From a virus: a stretch of DNA of 22,050 nucleotides. Numbering within the stretch: the first letter of the stretch is position 1; every line of letters starts with the position of its first letter. Of this stretch, positions 14,447 to 21,056 are shown piece after piece. The stretch is from positions 1 through 22,050 of the IMG/VR virus record IMGVR_UViG_3300025674_000457, one strand, 5' to 3'. Made by a program: the position numbers and the translations under genes. The notes under the pieces were generated by a model. It saw only the letters and a list, made by a program, of their open reading frames with translations, did not search any database and was not told the origin of the DNA.

Positions 14447-15226
14447 TTACAAAGCTCCTTTTTTAAAAGCCGTAATAATAGATTCTTCCAATACTTTAGA
14501 TGCATATTTTTTAACAGGTTTTATTTTTTTATCTATTTTATATAGATTCTTGCCTAATAAAAAATTATTGTAAGAAATATTATTTGGTTTGAAGTCTTTT
14601 AAATTATTAAAATCGTGTTTAAAACTTTTTATATTTAAAAAATGATATATTTTATTTATTTCTTTATCTGGATTTTTAGTTAAATCATAAAAATTTATAA
14701 ATAAAGAATTTTTGTTTTCTTTTTCTTTTAGATAACTTATCACATTCCATTCAGTTTTTATAAAACCTTCATCACTCATCATAAATTTACATTTATAAAA
14801 ATCGTTAGTTAATTGTTCAATTTGATTTAAATATGCAGTAGGTTCTTTTTTAGACCATTTAATTAAAGAAGCTAATACTTCTAAAATATCTCTTTCTAAT
14901 ACGATAAATTTTATTTTTCTATCTGGATAATACTCTCTTAATCTTAAAATAATATCAGGACTTAAGGTCGTTCTTTGAATAATATATTTAGCTTTCCAAT
15001 CTTTATAATAAAGATCAATACAATTTTTTATAATATTATTGATAGAATTATGATCAGGATAACTTACAAATATTTCTGATAATTTATAATCTACTAATTG
15101 ATTAAATAAAGGACTTATAAAATTATGAGAGGTTACCTCTACTTCTTTATTTTGTTGAAATATAGATCCAAGTAATGAATGACCTGATCTTGGTAATCCG
15201 ACTAAAAATATTAAATCTCTTTTCAT
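14447..15226 (-). CDS. PAPS-dependent sulfotransferase family protein
   Basis: This 259-residue protein has both PAPS-binding motifs of the sulfotransferase superfamily. The 5'-phosphosulfate loop is VGLPRSGHSLLGSIF (9-23), and the 3'-phosphate-binding segment is FIVLERDILEVLASLIKW (107-124), with R112 and S120 as expected contacts. Predicted role: transfer of a sulfo group from PAPS to a hydroxyl or amine acceptor. The length is normal for bacterial and phage sulfotransferases. The sequence is strikingly AT-rich, with Lys, Ile and Asn-heavy content. The start overlaps the upstream oxygenase gene by four bases (ATGA). The acceptor is unknown. Confidence 0.85.
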   Translation of the reverse strand: MKRDLIFLVGLPRSGHSLLGSIFQQNKEVEVTSHNFISPLFNQLVDYKLSEIFVSYPDHNSINNIIKNCIDLYYKDWKAKYIIQRTTLSPDIILRLREYYPDRKIKFIVLERDILEVLASLIKWSKKEPTAYLNQIEQLTNDFYKCKFMMSDEGFIKTEWNVISYLKEKENKNSLFINFYDLTKNPDKEINKIYHFLNIKSFKHDFNNLKDFKPNNISYNNFLLGKNLYKIDKKIKPVKKYASKVLEESIITAFKKGAL

Positions 15227-15771
15227 ATATTTTTTGAACTTTTAAAATTTCTACTAAGAATGTCCCAATTCCAAACCATAGAAATTCTTTCTTTTTCTTT
15301 GATTGGATTAACCCAGTGAGTTAAATAACCTGGAAAAGTTAAAATTAAACCTTCCTCAATTTCAAATACACCTGCTTCTGTTCTAAAAGGTTCGCCTTTA
15401 GAGAAGTATAATGTAGAAGAAAATTCAGCGCTACCATGTACATGTTCTTGTACATAATGACCTTTATTTAAAATATTACCCCATGCAGCCATGATTCTCA
15501 TTTCATATAATGAAGAATTTTCATGACTTATATTATTTGCTGAAAACATTCCGGGTAAAAATTTTTTATTAATAAAATCTAAAAACTTTTCATCTTTTAA
15601 AAAAGAATCAAATAAACTCATTTGACCTTTTACATTGGTTACAAAATTATTTGCACCTACGTCTTTTTTTATTTTGTTTTTAAAATAATTTAAAAGTTTT
15701 TTATCATCAATAAATGATTTATAAATTTCTATTTTTTTATTAATTACAAAACCGTGCTTTTCTACTTTCAT
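15223..15771 (-). CDS. 2OG-Fe(II) oxygenase-like protein, HxH type; first gene of the island
   Basis: This 182-residue protein shows EHVHGSAEFSSTLYF (109-123), GLILTFPGYLTHWVNP (141-156) and ERISMVWNWD (161-170). Candidate residues are H110 with H112, H152 and R162. The layout matches the PF13759-like putative 2OG-Fe(II) oxygenases, with HxH in place of HxD/E. It is the first gene of the accessory island, preceded by a 41-base gap containing two small hairpins, and its ATG has no visible Shine-Dalgarno sequence, unlike the structural genes just upstream. Predicted reaction: oxygenation with 2-oxoglutarate; substrate unknown. Confidence 0.75.
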   Translation of the reverse strand: MKVEKHGFVINKKIEIYKSFIDDKKLLNYFKNKIKKDVGANNFVTNVKGQMSLFDSFLKDEKFLDFINKKFLPGMFSANNISHENSSLYEMRIMAAWGNILNKGHYVQEHVHGSAEFSSTLYFSKGEPFRTEAGVFEIEEGLILTFPGYLTHWVNPIKEKERISMVWNWDILSRNFKSSKNI

Positions 15772-15775
15772 TTGG

Positions 15776-15796
15776 TGAGTTATATATCATAACTCA
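15776..15796 (-). promoter_or_regulatory. Hairpin immediately before the first island gene
   Basis: A perfect 8-base inverted repeat, TGAGTTAT and ATAACTCA, with a 5-base loop ends four bases before the ATG of the first oxygenase gene. No purine-rich ribosome binding site is visible there. It could limit translation, act as an RNA processing site or mark a transcript boundary. Which of these applies cannot be told from sequence alone. Confidence 0.45.
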
Positions 15797-15804
15797 AATA
15801 AAAT

Positions 15805-15818
15805 GTCTAGGTTTAGAC
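15805..15818 (-). terminator. Weak terminator-like hairpin at the end of the repeat-fibre gene
   Basis: A 5-base inverted repeat, GTCTA and TAGAC with a 4-base loop, overlaps the stop codon of the 319-residue fibre gene. On the minus strand it is followed by ATTTTATTT. The stem is short, so at most it would be a leaky terminator or attenuator at the structural/island junction. Confidence 0.3.
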
Positions 15819-16772
15819 GGTATTTCCACCTGTATTAGTACAGGCCATATTACCACCACCATTTTGTCCTGTAGTTCCAAAAGTCGTGAAACTTCCTGTA
15901 GATGCAATTGTACATTTTTGCATTGCCGAGTTACCATCTCTAAAAATACCTACAGTTACAGAACCCCCTTGTTGAGCTCCTTCAAAACCCCTTATAGTAT
16001 CAAAAGTTGTTGCGTTACCTGTAGATGCAATAGTAACATATCCCGCTACAGTTTGTTGAGCTCCGATGGCTCTTGTCGTACTTGAACAAGCTCCTCCACC
16101 TCTAGAGTTTTGAGAGTCTCCAAATGCAGTAGAGTTTCCAGTTGAAGCAATTGTAATGTAATCAATATCGTTTCTTGCAGGGCCATGTACGTTTCCAAAT
16201 CTACCCCAATAAATTCCTCTAGTTGGACTGCCTGCTCCACCTACAATTCTTCCGTAAGGAGTTAAGTCTCCAAACTTAACAGCATTACCTAATGAAGCAT
16301 AATCAACATAATCAATATTAGAATTCCAAGTTCCAGGAGGAAAAGTTGAAGAGTTAGTTTGTCCCGCCCAGCAAGATCGTGTTGTGCTTGTGGCTGTTCC
16401 TACTGAACTGTTTCCACCAGTGTTAGCTCCGCCACCACCAGTTCTAGCTACAACATAACCAAAAAAATTAGCATTCCCTGTAGATCTCATAGTGATATAT
16501 CCACCACCATTGTTTTGAGCAAAGCTGCCCGCTGAAAAAAATACTCCTCTAGTTGAGCTTGAACTACCAGAATTATCACAATTACCAATTGAAGGAGCAA
16601 TGTCGCCAAAATAAGCAAAATCAGAAAGGTCTTCTACAATCATGTATTGCATGGTTCTTGTACCACCAACATCATGACCAGAACTAACAAGTACACTTCC
16701 TTTTAAAAGTGCTAATCCTGCAAAACCAAAACCTCTGTTTGATCCGCCTCCTCTAGAACCTAAAATTGGCAT
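15813..16772 (-). CDS. Repeat-containing putative tail fibre protein (propeller-like repeats)
   Basis: This 319-residue Gly/Ser/Thr-rich protein is built of about six degenerate repeats. Their cores begin near residues 43, 92, 155, 205, 245 and 286, with consensus Y-x-T-I-A-S-T-G-N-A-T-x-F-G-D (for example YITIASTGNSTAFGD). In most repeats a 'S-T-T-R-G-I/V' strand follows 20 to 30 residues later. This spacing suggests a kelch- or RCC1-like beta-propeller, a fold used in virion receptor-binding proteins; the fold is inference. A glycine-rich N-terminus (SRGGGSNRGFGFAG) may anchor it. AGGAGG lies about 10 bases before the ATG. It is the last virion gene before the accessory island. Confidence 0.65.
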   Translation of the reverse strand: MPILGSRGGGSNRGFGFAGLALLKGSVLVSSGHDVGGTRTMQYMIVEDLSDFAYFGDIAPSIGNCDNSGSSSSTRGVFFSAGSFAQNNGGGYITMRSTGNANFFGYVVARTGGGGANTGGNSSVGTATSTTRSCWAGQTNSSTFPPGTWNSNIDYVDYASLGNAVKFGDLTPYGRIVGGAGSPTRGIYWGRFGNVHGPARNDIDYITIASTGNSTAFGDSQNSRGGGACSSTTRAIGAQQTVAGYVTIASTGNATTFDTIRGFEGAQQGGSVTVGIFRDGNSAMQKCTIASTGSFTTFGTTGQNGGGNMACTNTGGNTV

Positions 16773-16790
16773 CTTTCTATAATCCTCCTA

Positions 16791-17867
16791 TTATGCAAAC
16801 TGTGTTTGCGATGCTAATACTGTAAAAGTAGAAGATGCTGTTTTAATAGCAGTATATGTATAAACATCATTTGATGACACGTTTCCACCTGTAGGCGCAG
16901 ATCCACCTTGCCATACTGGAGTTACAGTTGAACCATCTACTTGTACTGTAGTATTGTAATAAGCTGTTGCGTTTTGTTTTGTAATAACTGCTAAAGTTAC
17001 AGATTCACCTGTATCCATAGACGCATCTAAAGAGTTTGAACCATCACCTCTTAAATTAACTGTAAAGTTTGCAGAAGCTGCTGCAGTATATAAAACTACA
17101 CCTTGTGTATTTGTATCAACGTTAATATCTGAATCAAAAGAACCAGTTACAGTTACTTTTTCTGCAAGACCATTAATCTTACCATTACCATTTAATGTAA
17201 CTCTTCCAATACCTTTTGGTGTTAAATTTAAATCAATATTTGTATCTGTTCCAACCGCTGCAACATCTGGAGGTGATCCAGTTGCTTGGTTAGTTACATC
17301 CAAAAAGTTTACAGCTGAAGCTGTTTTTTGAAATCTAATGTATGGATTGTTTGCATCATCTTCAATTGCACCCGCATCATCAATAACAATATCGTTTCCA
17401 TTTGTATCTAGTATTCCAGATAGTGATGGAGAAATATCGTTTGAAACTTTTCCAATATTTGAATCTGCAACATCAGTTCCATTTACGTATACAAGTTTTG
17501 CACCTTTATCAGTAGCTGAGAAAGTTACACCTGTTTGACCAGAAACTTTTACAGTTACAGTAAAAGCACCTGATGTGCTGTTTTTAACAATGTAAACTTT
17601 ATTAGTTACACTCGTTGGAATAGTAACATCAACATTACCTGTGATTGTTCCAGTTAATTCGATAACTGCATTTTTACCATTTGAAGTTGCTGCGTTTGTA
17701 AATGCAAGAGTTGCACCTGTTGTTGCGTTTAATGCAACTTGTTCAAAACCAGCGATAGCTTGTTGTAAAATTACTAAATTTGTATTTGTGATGTCACCCC
17801 ATAAACCAGCTTTTTCACCGGTAACCATCAACTCTAGTTTAAGATCTGTTGAATAACTTGATGCCAT
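16791..17867 (-). CDS. Putative tail fibre protein with conserved N-terminal anchor
   Basis: This 358-residue protein starts with SYSTDLKLELMVTGEKAGLW (4-23), followed by GDITNTNL, an N-terminal module I recognise from many marine phage tail fibre proteins; it probably attaches the fibre to the virion. The remainder is Thr/Val/Asn-rich beta structure (for example TLAFTNAATSNGKNAVIELT), typical of trimeric fibres. No cysteines or catalytic motif stand out. AAGGAA precedes the ATG by about 9 bases. It lies between two repeat-rich fibre-like proteins, supporting a shared role in host recognition. Confidence 0.75.
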   Translation of the reverse strand: MASSYSTDLKLELMVTGEKAGLWGDITNTNLVILQQAIAGFEQVALNATTGATLAFTNAATSNGKNAVIELTGTITGNVDVTIPTSVTNKVYIVKNSTSGAFTVTVKVSGQTGVTFSATDKGAKLVYVNGTDVADSNIGKVSNDISPSLSGILDTNGNDIVIDDAGAIEDDANNPYIRFQKTASAVNFLDVTNQATGSPPDVAAVGTDTNIDLNLTPKGIGRVTLNGNGKINGLAEKVTVTGSFDSDINVDTNTQGVVLYTAAASANFTVNLRGDGSNSLDASMDTGESVTLAVITKQNATAYYNTTVQVDGSTVTPVWQGGSAPTGGNVSSNDVYTYTAIKTASSTFTVLASQTQFA

Positions 17868-17902
17868 AATTTTTAATTCCTTATTTTATTAATTTACTAA
17901 TT

Positions 17903-18853
17903 TTAAGCGGCCGTGTCAATAATATTCCAAGTGACATTTGAACCGGTATCGACAATCTGCCAAGCTTGAACATTAATGCTATTAATTTCTACTGTCAAGC
18001 CAATTCCTGTTAAAGGTACCTCGGCTGAAGCACCTGCTACTGCACTATTTAAACTAATATTTAACTGTTGTCCAGTAGGTTCTGCAATAGTTACAGCATC
18101 TAATACTGCTGTTCCTAAATTAACTGTTAATTCTATGCCTGTAACATCTATGTCAGCAGTCCCTGAAACACTACCTAATCCAACTCCTACAGTCATACCA
18201 ATACCTGTAACTGTAGCATCTGGACTTGGATCTGCCGTTCCTTCTTCTGCTATTAAACCTATTCCTGTTGGTGATGCAATAGTAACGGGTTTCGCTTCAA
18301 CTGTTCCAAGATTAGCTGTTAAACCTATTCCAGTTGTTTCACCAAAAGCCCAGAAACCAGAAGCTCCCCAAACTTCTTCTCCCCAATAAGTTCTTCCCCA
18401 ACCTTCTTCGTTATATGCTTCTAAATTTCCTGTAGATAAATTTTGTTGTTGACCAGTAACTAAAGCATCTGGCGCAGGATCTACAATACCCTCTGAAATT
18501 GTTAAACCTTGTAATGGATTATTTTGTAAAAATACTTCTACTGCAATATCAATTCCAACATTATTTAAAGATATATTTAACTGTTGACCTGCTAATTCTG
18601 GTGCAACATCAATTGTAACTGAACCTGTTCCAATACCAACATTTAATCCAATACCAGTGACTGCAACATCACCAGCAATACCCCAGGCGTTTTCACCCCA
18701 GGTTAATCTTCCCCAACCTTCATTTATTTCTGCTGAAACTCCAACATTATTTTGAGCACAACTTAACTGTTGTCCAGTTAAGGAAACAGAAGCGTCATTC
18801 TGTAATCCCCATGAACCTGTACTCCAACTTAGTTCGCCCCAAGCATTGGCCAT
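17903..18853 (-). CDS. Repetitive fibre-like protein with Trp-Gly motifs and TGIGL repeats
   Basis: This 316-residue protein has two intermixed repeats. A Trp/Gly motif of the form WGxLxWGxxxWG occurs at about residues 5-16, 47-58 and 152-163. Around it are about eleven copies of an 18-to-22-residue unit beginning TGIGL or TGQQL (for example LTGQQLSC, VTGIGLNV, PTGIGLIA). The periodicity suggests a regular beta-solenoid or shaft. Similar proteins are common and unnamed in marine phage fibre modules. The ribosome binding site lies inside a hairpin just before the ATG (18853-18874), so translation probably depends on the upstream gene. Confidence 0.65.
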   Translation of the reverse strand: MANAWGELSWSTGSWGLQNDASVSLTGQQLSCAQNNVGVSAEINEGWGRLTWGENAWGIAGDVAVTGIGLNVGIGTGSVTIDVAPELAGQQLNISLNNVGIDIAVEVFLQNNPLQGLTISEGIVDPAPDALVTGQQQNLSTGNLEAYNEEGWGRTYWGEEVWGASGFWAFGETTGIGLTANLGTVEAKPVTIASPTGIGLIAEEGTADPSPDATVTGIGMTVGVGLGSVSGTADIDVTGIELTVNLGTAVLDAVTIAEPTGQQLNISLNSAVAGASAEVPLTGIGLTVEINSINVQAWQIVDTGSNVTWNIIDTAA

Positions 18854-18874
18854 AATAGGAAGTCCCTCCTATTA
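18853..18874 (-). promoter_or_regulatory. Hairpin enclosing the ribosome binding site of the TGIGL-repeat gene
   Basis: A perfect 8-base inverted repeat (TAATAGGA and TCCTATTA, 6-base loop) spans the junction of two genes on the minus strand. Its first three bases are the stop codon of the upstream gene, its last base overlaps the A of the next ATG, and the AGGAGGG ribosome binding sequence lies in the stem and loop. Ribosomes finishing the upstream gene would be expected to open it, giving coupled translation. Confidence 0.5.
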
Positions 18875-19315
18875 CGCGTTACCAATTCTAAGAATCGCTG
18901 CTGAAGTTGTAAAGTTAGGAAACTGAATTGTAAATGTTCCTGAAGTTGCTGTTTTGTCTGCACCAAAATTTAATACTGCAACTGCTGAATTTGAGTTTGA
19001 AGTATTGTAAATTAATGCACCTCTAGCTGTCAATGTTACCCCAGTAAAAGATAAATCAGCAAAGTCCACAATTGCAACACCTGATGCAACTGAAGTACTT
19101 GGATTTGGTTTTACTAGAGCTCCACCACCTGCAGTATATTGACCACTAGCTGAAACTTCACCAGTAGTTGTGTATGCTGTAGTAGTAGAGTTTAACGTTG
19201 CAGTAGAGACATACAAAGCAAGTTTAAATGCAGAACCACCAGAGAAAGCAAAATCATGCTTACCTTCTAATAATTCTTTTTTAAAACTATTTGCAACCGC
19301 TTGTGTTATTGCCAT
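18872..19315 (-). CDS. Conserved small phage virion protein
   Basis: This 147-residue protein resembles a family of short phage structural proteins found beside neck and tail genes. It begins MAITQAVANSFKKELLEGKH, continues with FKLALYVSTATL (30-41), and has ARGALIYNTSNSNSAVAVLN (97-116), DKTATSGTFTIQFP and a final ILRIGNA. I recognise the 'ITARGALIYN ... AVAVLDFG' pattern from many tailed phages, without a firm biochemical role; a tail or fibre-associated role is likely. It is Thr/Ala-rich and probably all-beta. AAGGAG precedes the ATG by 9 bases. Confidence 0.7.
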   Translation of the reverse strand: MAITQAVANSFKKELLEGKHDFAFSGGSAFKLALYVSTATLNSTTTAYTTTGEVSASGQYTAGGGALVKPNPSTSVASGVAIVDFADLSFTGVTLTARGALIYNTSNSNSAVAVLNFGADKTATSGTFTIQFPNFTTSAAILRIGNA

Positions 19316-19331
19316 TTTATTTACTCCTTAA

Positions 19332-19997
19332 TTATTTTTGTTGACGAATACGAGGACTACCATCTTGATATTCATCTCGTCTTCTTCTACCCATTTGCTC
19401 AATTGAAAACCCTTGTGCTGCTTCAGCATATTTTTTTTCATAAAACTGAATCATATCTGCAGGACCTTTTAAAAATCCATAAGCTTCAATTAAGCATGCA
19501 TACAGCAAACCGTTTGAAAACTGTTTACTTAAGTATGTAGTTGTATTACTAGCCGATAATCCAGCAGGTTTCAAGATATAATTTATCTGCATGTTATAAT
19601 TTTGATCAGGAGTTGGAGCCAGGACAATTGTGTTTTCATCCCAATATGAGTAGTATTTAGGTAATCCCTGGGTTCCTTCTCCATTATATTCAGATATAAA
19701 ACTTGTGTCTCTGTATTCTAAAAAAGCTCTATTTGAATTGTCAGCACCACCTGTAGAATTAGTGATTTGAGCTGATCTAATGATTAAAGTTTCATCATTA
19801 ATTAATGGAGTATTTACATATCTTTGACCTGCAATAATATCAGCTTGTGCATATTGTCGATTATTATCAGAATCTATTTCTCTTAAAATTTTAAGTTCTG
19901 CATCATTAATAAAACCATTTACAATAGTTGATGTAAATACATTTGCATCTACTTCACAATAATCTCTAATTTTTGTTACTAATTCCGCGTATGTCAT
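19332..19997 (-). CDS. Head-tail adaptor-like protein
   Basis: This 221-residue protein begins with helices typical of phage connector or adaptor proteins: MTYAELVTKIRDYCEVDANV, then FINDAELKILREID (30-43). A beta-rich middle section follows (LEYRDTSFISEY, LAPTPDQNYNMQINYILKPA) and a C-terminal helix (MIQFYEKKYAEAAQGF). This layout matches the adaptor class that includes T7 gp11 and SU10-type adaptors, which form a ring beneath the portal. It lies between a conserved neck-like gene and small virion genes. The start overlaps the previous stop by one base (TAATG). The assignment is by pattern, not by a decisive motif. Confidence 0.6.
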   Translation of the reverse strand: MTYAELVTKIRDYCEVDANVFTSTIVNGFINDAELKILREIDSDNNRQYAQADIIAGQRYVNTPLINDETLIIRSAQITNSTGGADNSNRAFLEYRDTSFISEYNGEGTQGLPKYYSYWDENTIVLAPTPDQNYNMQINYILKPAGLSASNTTTYLSKQFSNGLLYACLIEAYGFLKGPADMIQFYEKKYAEAAQGFSIEQMGRRRRDEYQDGSPRIRQQK

Positions 19998-20551
19998 TAT
20001 GCTTGTAGGTTAACCGGACCCGCCGAACAACCATTTCCTCCCCCACTTACATTTCCATTTGTAGCTGTGCTAGCACTTTGAAAATAAAAATAATTTGTTG
20101 TATTAGATACATTACCACTTGAATCTATTTTGCCAACCGTAATTGTAAAACCTGACGCACTTGAAATATCCGAAACATTATCAAATGTTGGAACATTATT
20201 GAATCCTGTTGGATTTGTTGCCCCTCTAAATCTGACTACAGCACCAGTAGTTCGGTTATGATTTGGTGAATAAACATTAATGTAGGTATTGCCTGAATAT
20301 TTAATTGTTTCAAAAGGATTTGTTTGTAATAAAATTAATACAGGTGGTTCAGTTCTATCTGGTCTTGCTTTTGGCAATCCTTGTCCATCAGCCGTGAACC
20401 TTCTAGGTTGTAGTTGTGGATGTTTAGACTCGAACTCTGAATAATGGACAAAGGCCCCATTCCATTCAGTCACCATTTCAGAATAAGGAAATTCCATTCC
20501 TGATCTATCTGATATCGCTCTTGCAAATTTTCCTTTAGATAAATTTGTCAT
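19997..20551 (-). CDS. Conserved structural (neck-associated) phage protein
   Basis: This 184-residue protein has an N-terminal segment widespread in tailed phages: KGKFARAISDRSGMEFPYSE (6-25), MVTEWNGAFVH (26-36), then KHPQLQPRRF (43-52) and ARPDRTEPP (62-70). A Thr/Ser/Asn-rich beta region forms the C-terminal half and ends in a glycine-rich tail. I recognise the N-terminal pattern as a virion protein of unknown exact role, usually near adaptors. Both ends use one-base TAATG overlaps with its neighbours. Confidence 0.6.
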   Translation of the reverse strand: MTNLSKGKFARAISDRSGMEFPYSEMVTEWNGAFVHYSEFESKHPQLQPRRFTADGQGLPKARPDRTEPPVLILLQTNPFETIKYSGNTYINVYSPNHNRTTGAVVRFRGATNPTGFNNVPTFDNVSDISSASGFTITVGKIDSSGNVSNTTNYFYFQSASTATNGNVSGGGNGCSAGPVNLQA

Positions 20552-21054
20552 TACATATCTCTTGTTTCTGAAGGTAATGATTTATCCATTAACCCTTCTG
20601 TTTGTTTTAATTTTGCAAAATCTTCTAGTTTCATATTCATCTCATCAGAATTAGCTGGAGTAGATTGTAAAAACATAGTTACTGTTGCAGCAGGTAAACT
20701 AGTTAAAATATTTAAACCTTTCATCGCTAAAGGTGTTAAAGATCCAGCTCTTGCTAAGATAGTTTGTAGTACATCTGTTTTTGCTTTACCAAGTAATTTT
20801 GGGTCTTTTATATTAACTTGAAAATCTGAACCACCTAGTTTTTCAAATAAATCTTTTGGTATTTCTAATTTTTTTACTGTACCTTTTAAATCTCCAATAA
20901 GTTTATTTGCTGATTGTGAACCACCTTGGGCCATGTATTTAGCAAGATCTTTATCTTTTGTATAATAAGTTCCTCTTAAATCCCCAAAATCCATATTAAA
21001 TCTTGAAGGAGCTTCTCCTCTATATAATGTAACTAAGTCTTCAATTCCTGCCAT
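20551..21054 (-). CDS. Small protein with ADP-ribosyltransferase-like N-terminus and hydrophobic segment
   Basis: This 167-residue protein opens with VTLYRGEAPSRF (8-19), RGTYYTKDKDLAKYMAQG (27-44) and GTVKKLEIPKDLF (58-70). The order, Tyr-Arg-Gly, then a Tyr/Thr strand, then 'A-x-Y-M/A', then a 'G-x-V-x-x-L' strand, resembles the first half of ADP-ribosyltransferase-fold domains found in some phage virion proteins. I see no confident catalytic glutamate, so activity is uncertain. Residues 103-121 are hydrophobic and could insert into a membrane. It sits between the gp4-like adaptor and a neck protein, so it may be carried in the virion. An unrelated structural role is possible. Confidence 0.45.
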   Translation of the reverse strand: MAGIEDLVTLYRGEAPSRFNMDFGDLRGTYYTKDKDLAKYMAQGGSQSANKLIGDLKGTVKKLEIPKDLFEKLGGSDFQVNIKDPKLLGKAKTDVLQTILARAGSLTPLAMKGLNILTSLPAATVTMFLQSTPANSDEMNMKLEDFAKLKQTEGLMDKSLPSETRDM

Positions 21055-21056
21055 AT

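Noticed and set aside
16046-16240. A 64-residue minus-strand frame inside the repeat-fibre gene
   Set aside because: It is an out-of-frame reading of the Ser/Thr/Gly repeats and its periodicity simply mirrors the real protein.
17338-18389. Plus-strand frames opposite the fibre genes (17338-17538, 17641-17856, 17976-18389)
   Set aside because: Compositionally they are mirror images of Val/Thr/Gly-rich repeats; the minus-strand genes have proper ribosome binding sites and family patterns.
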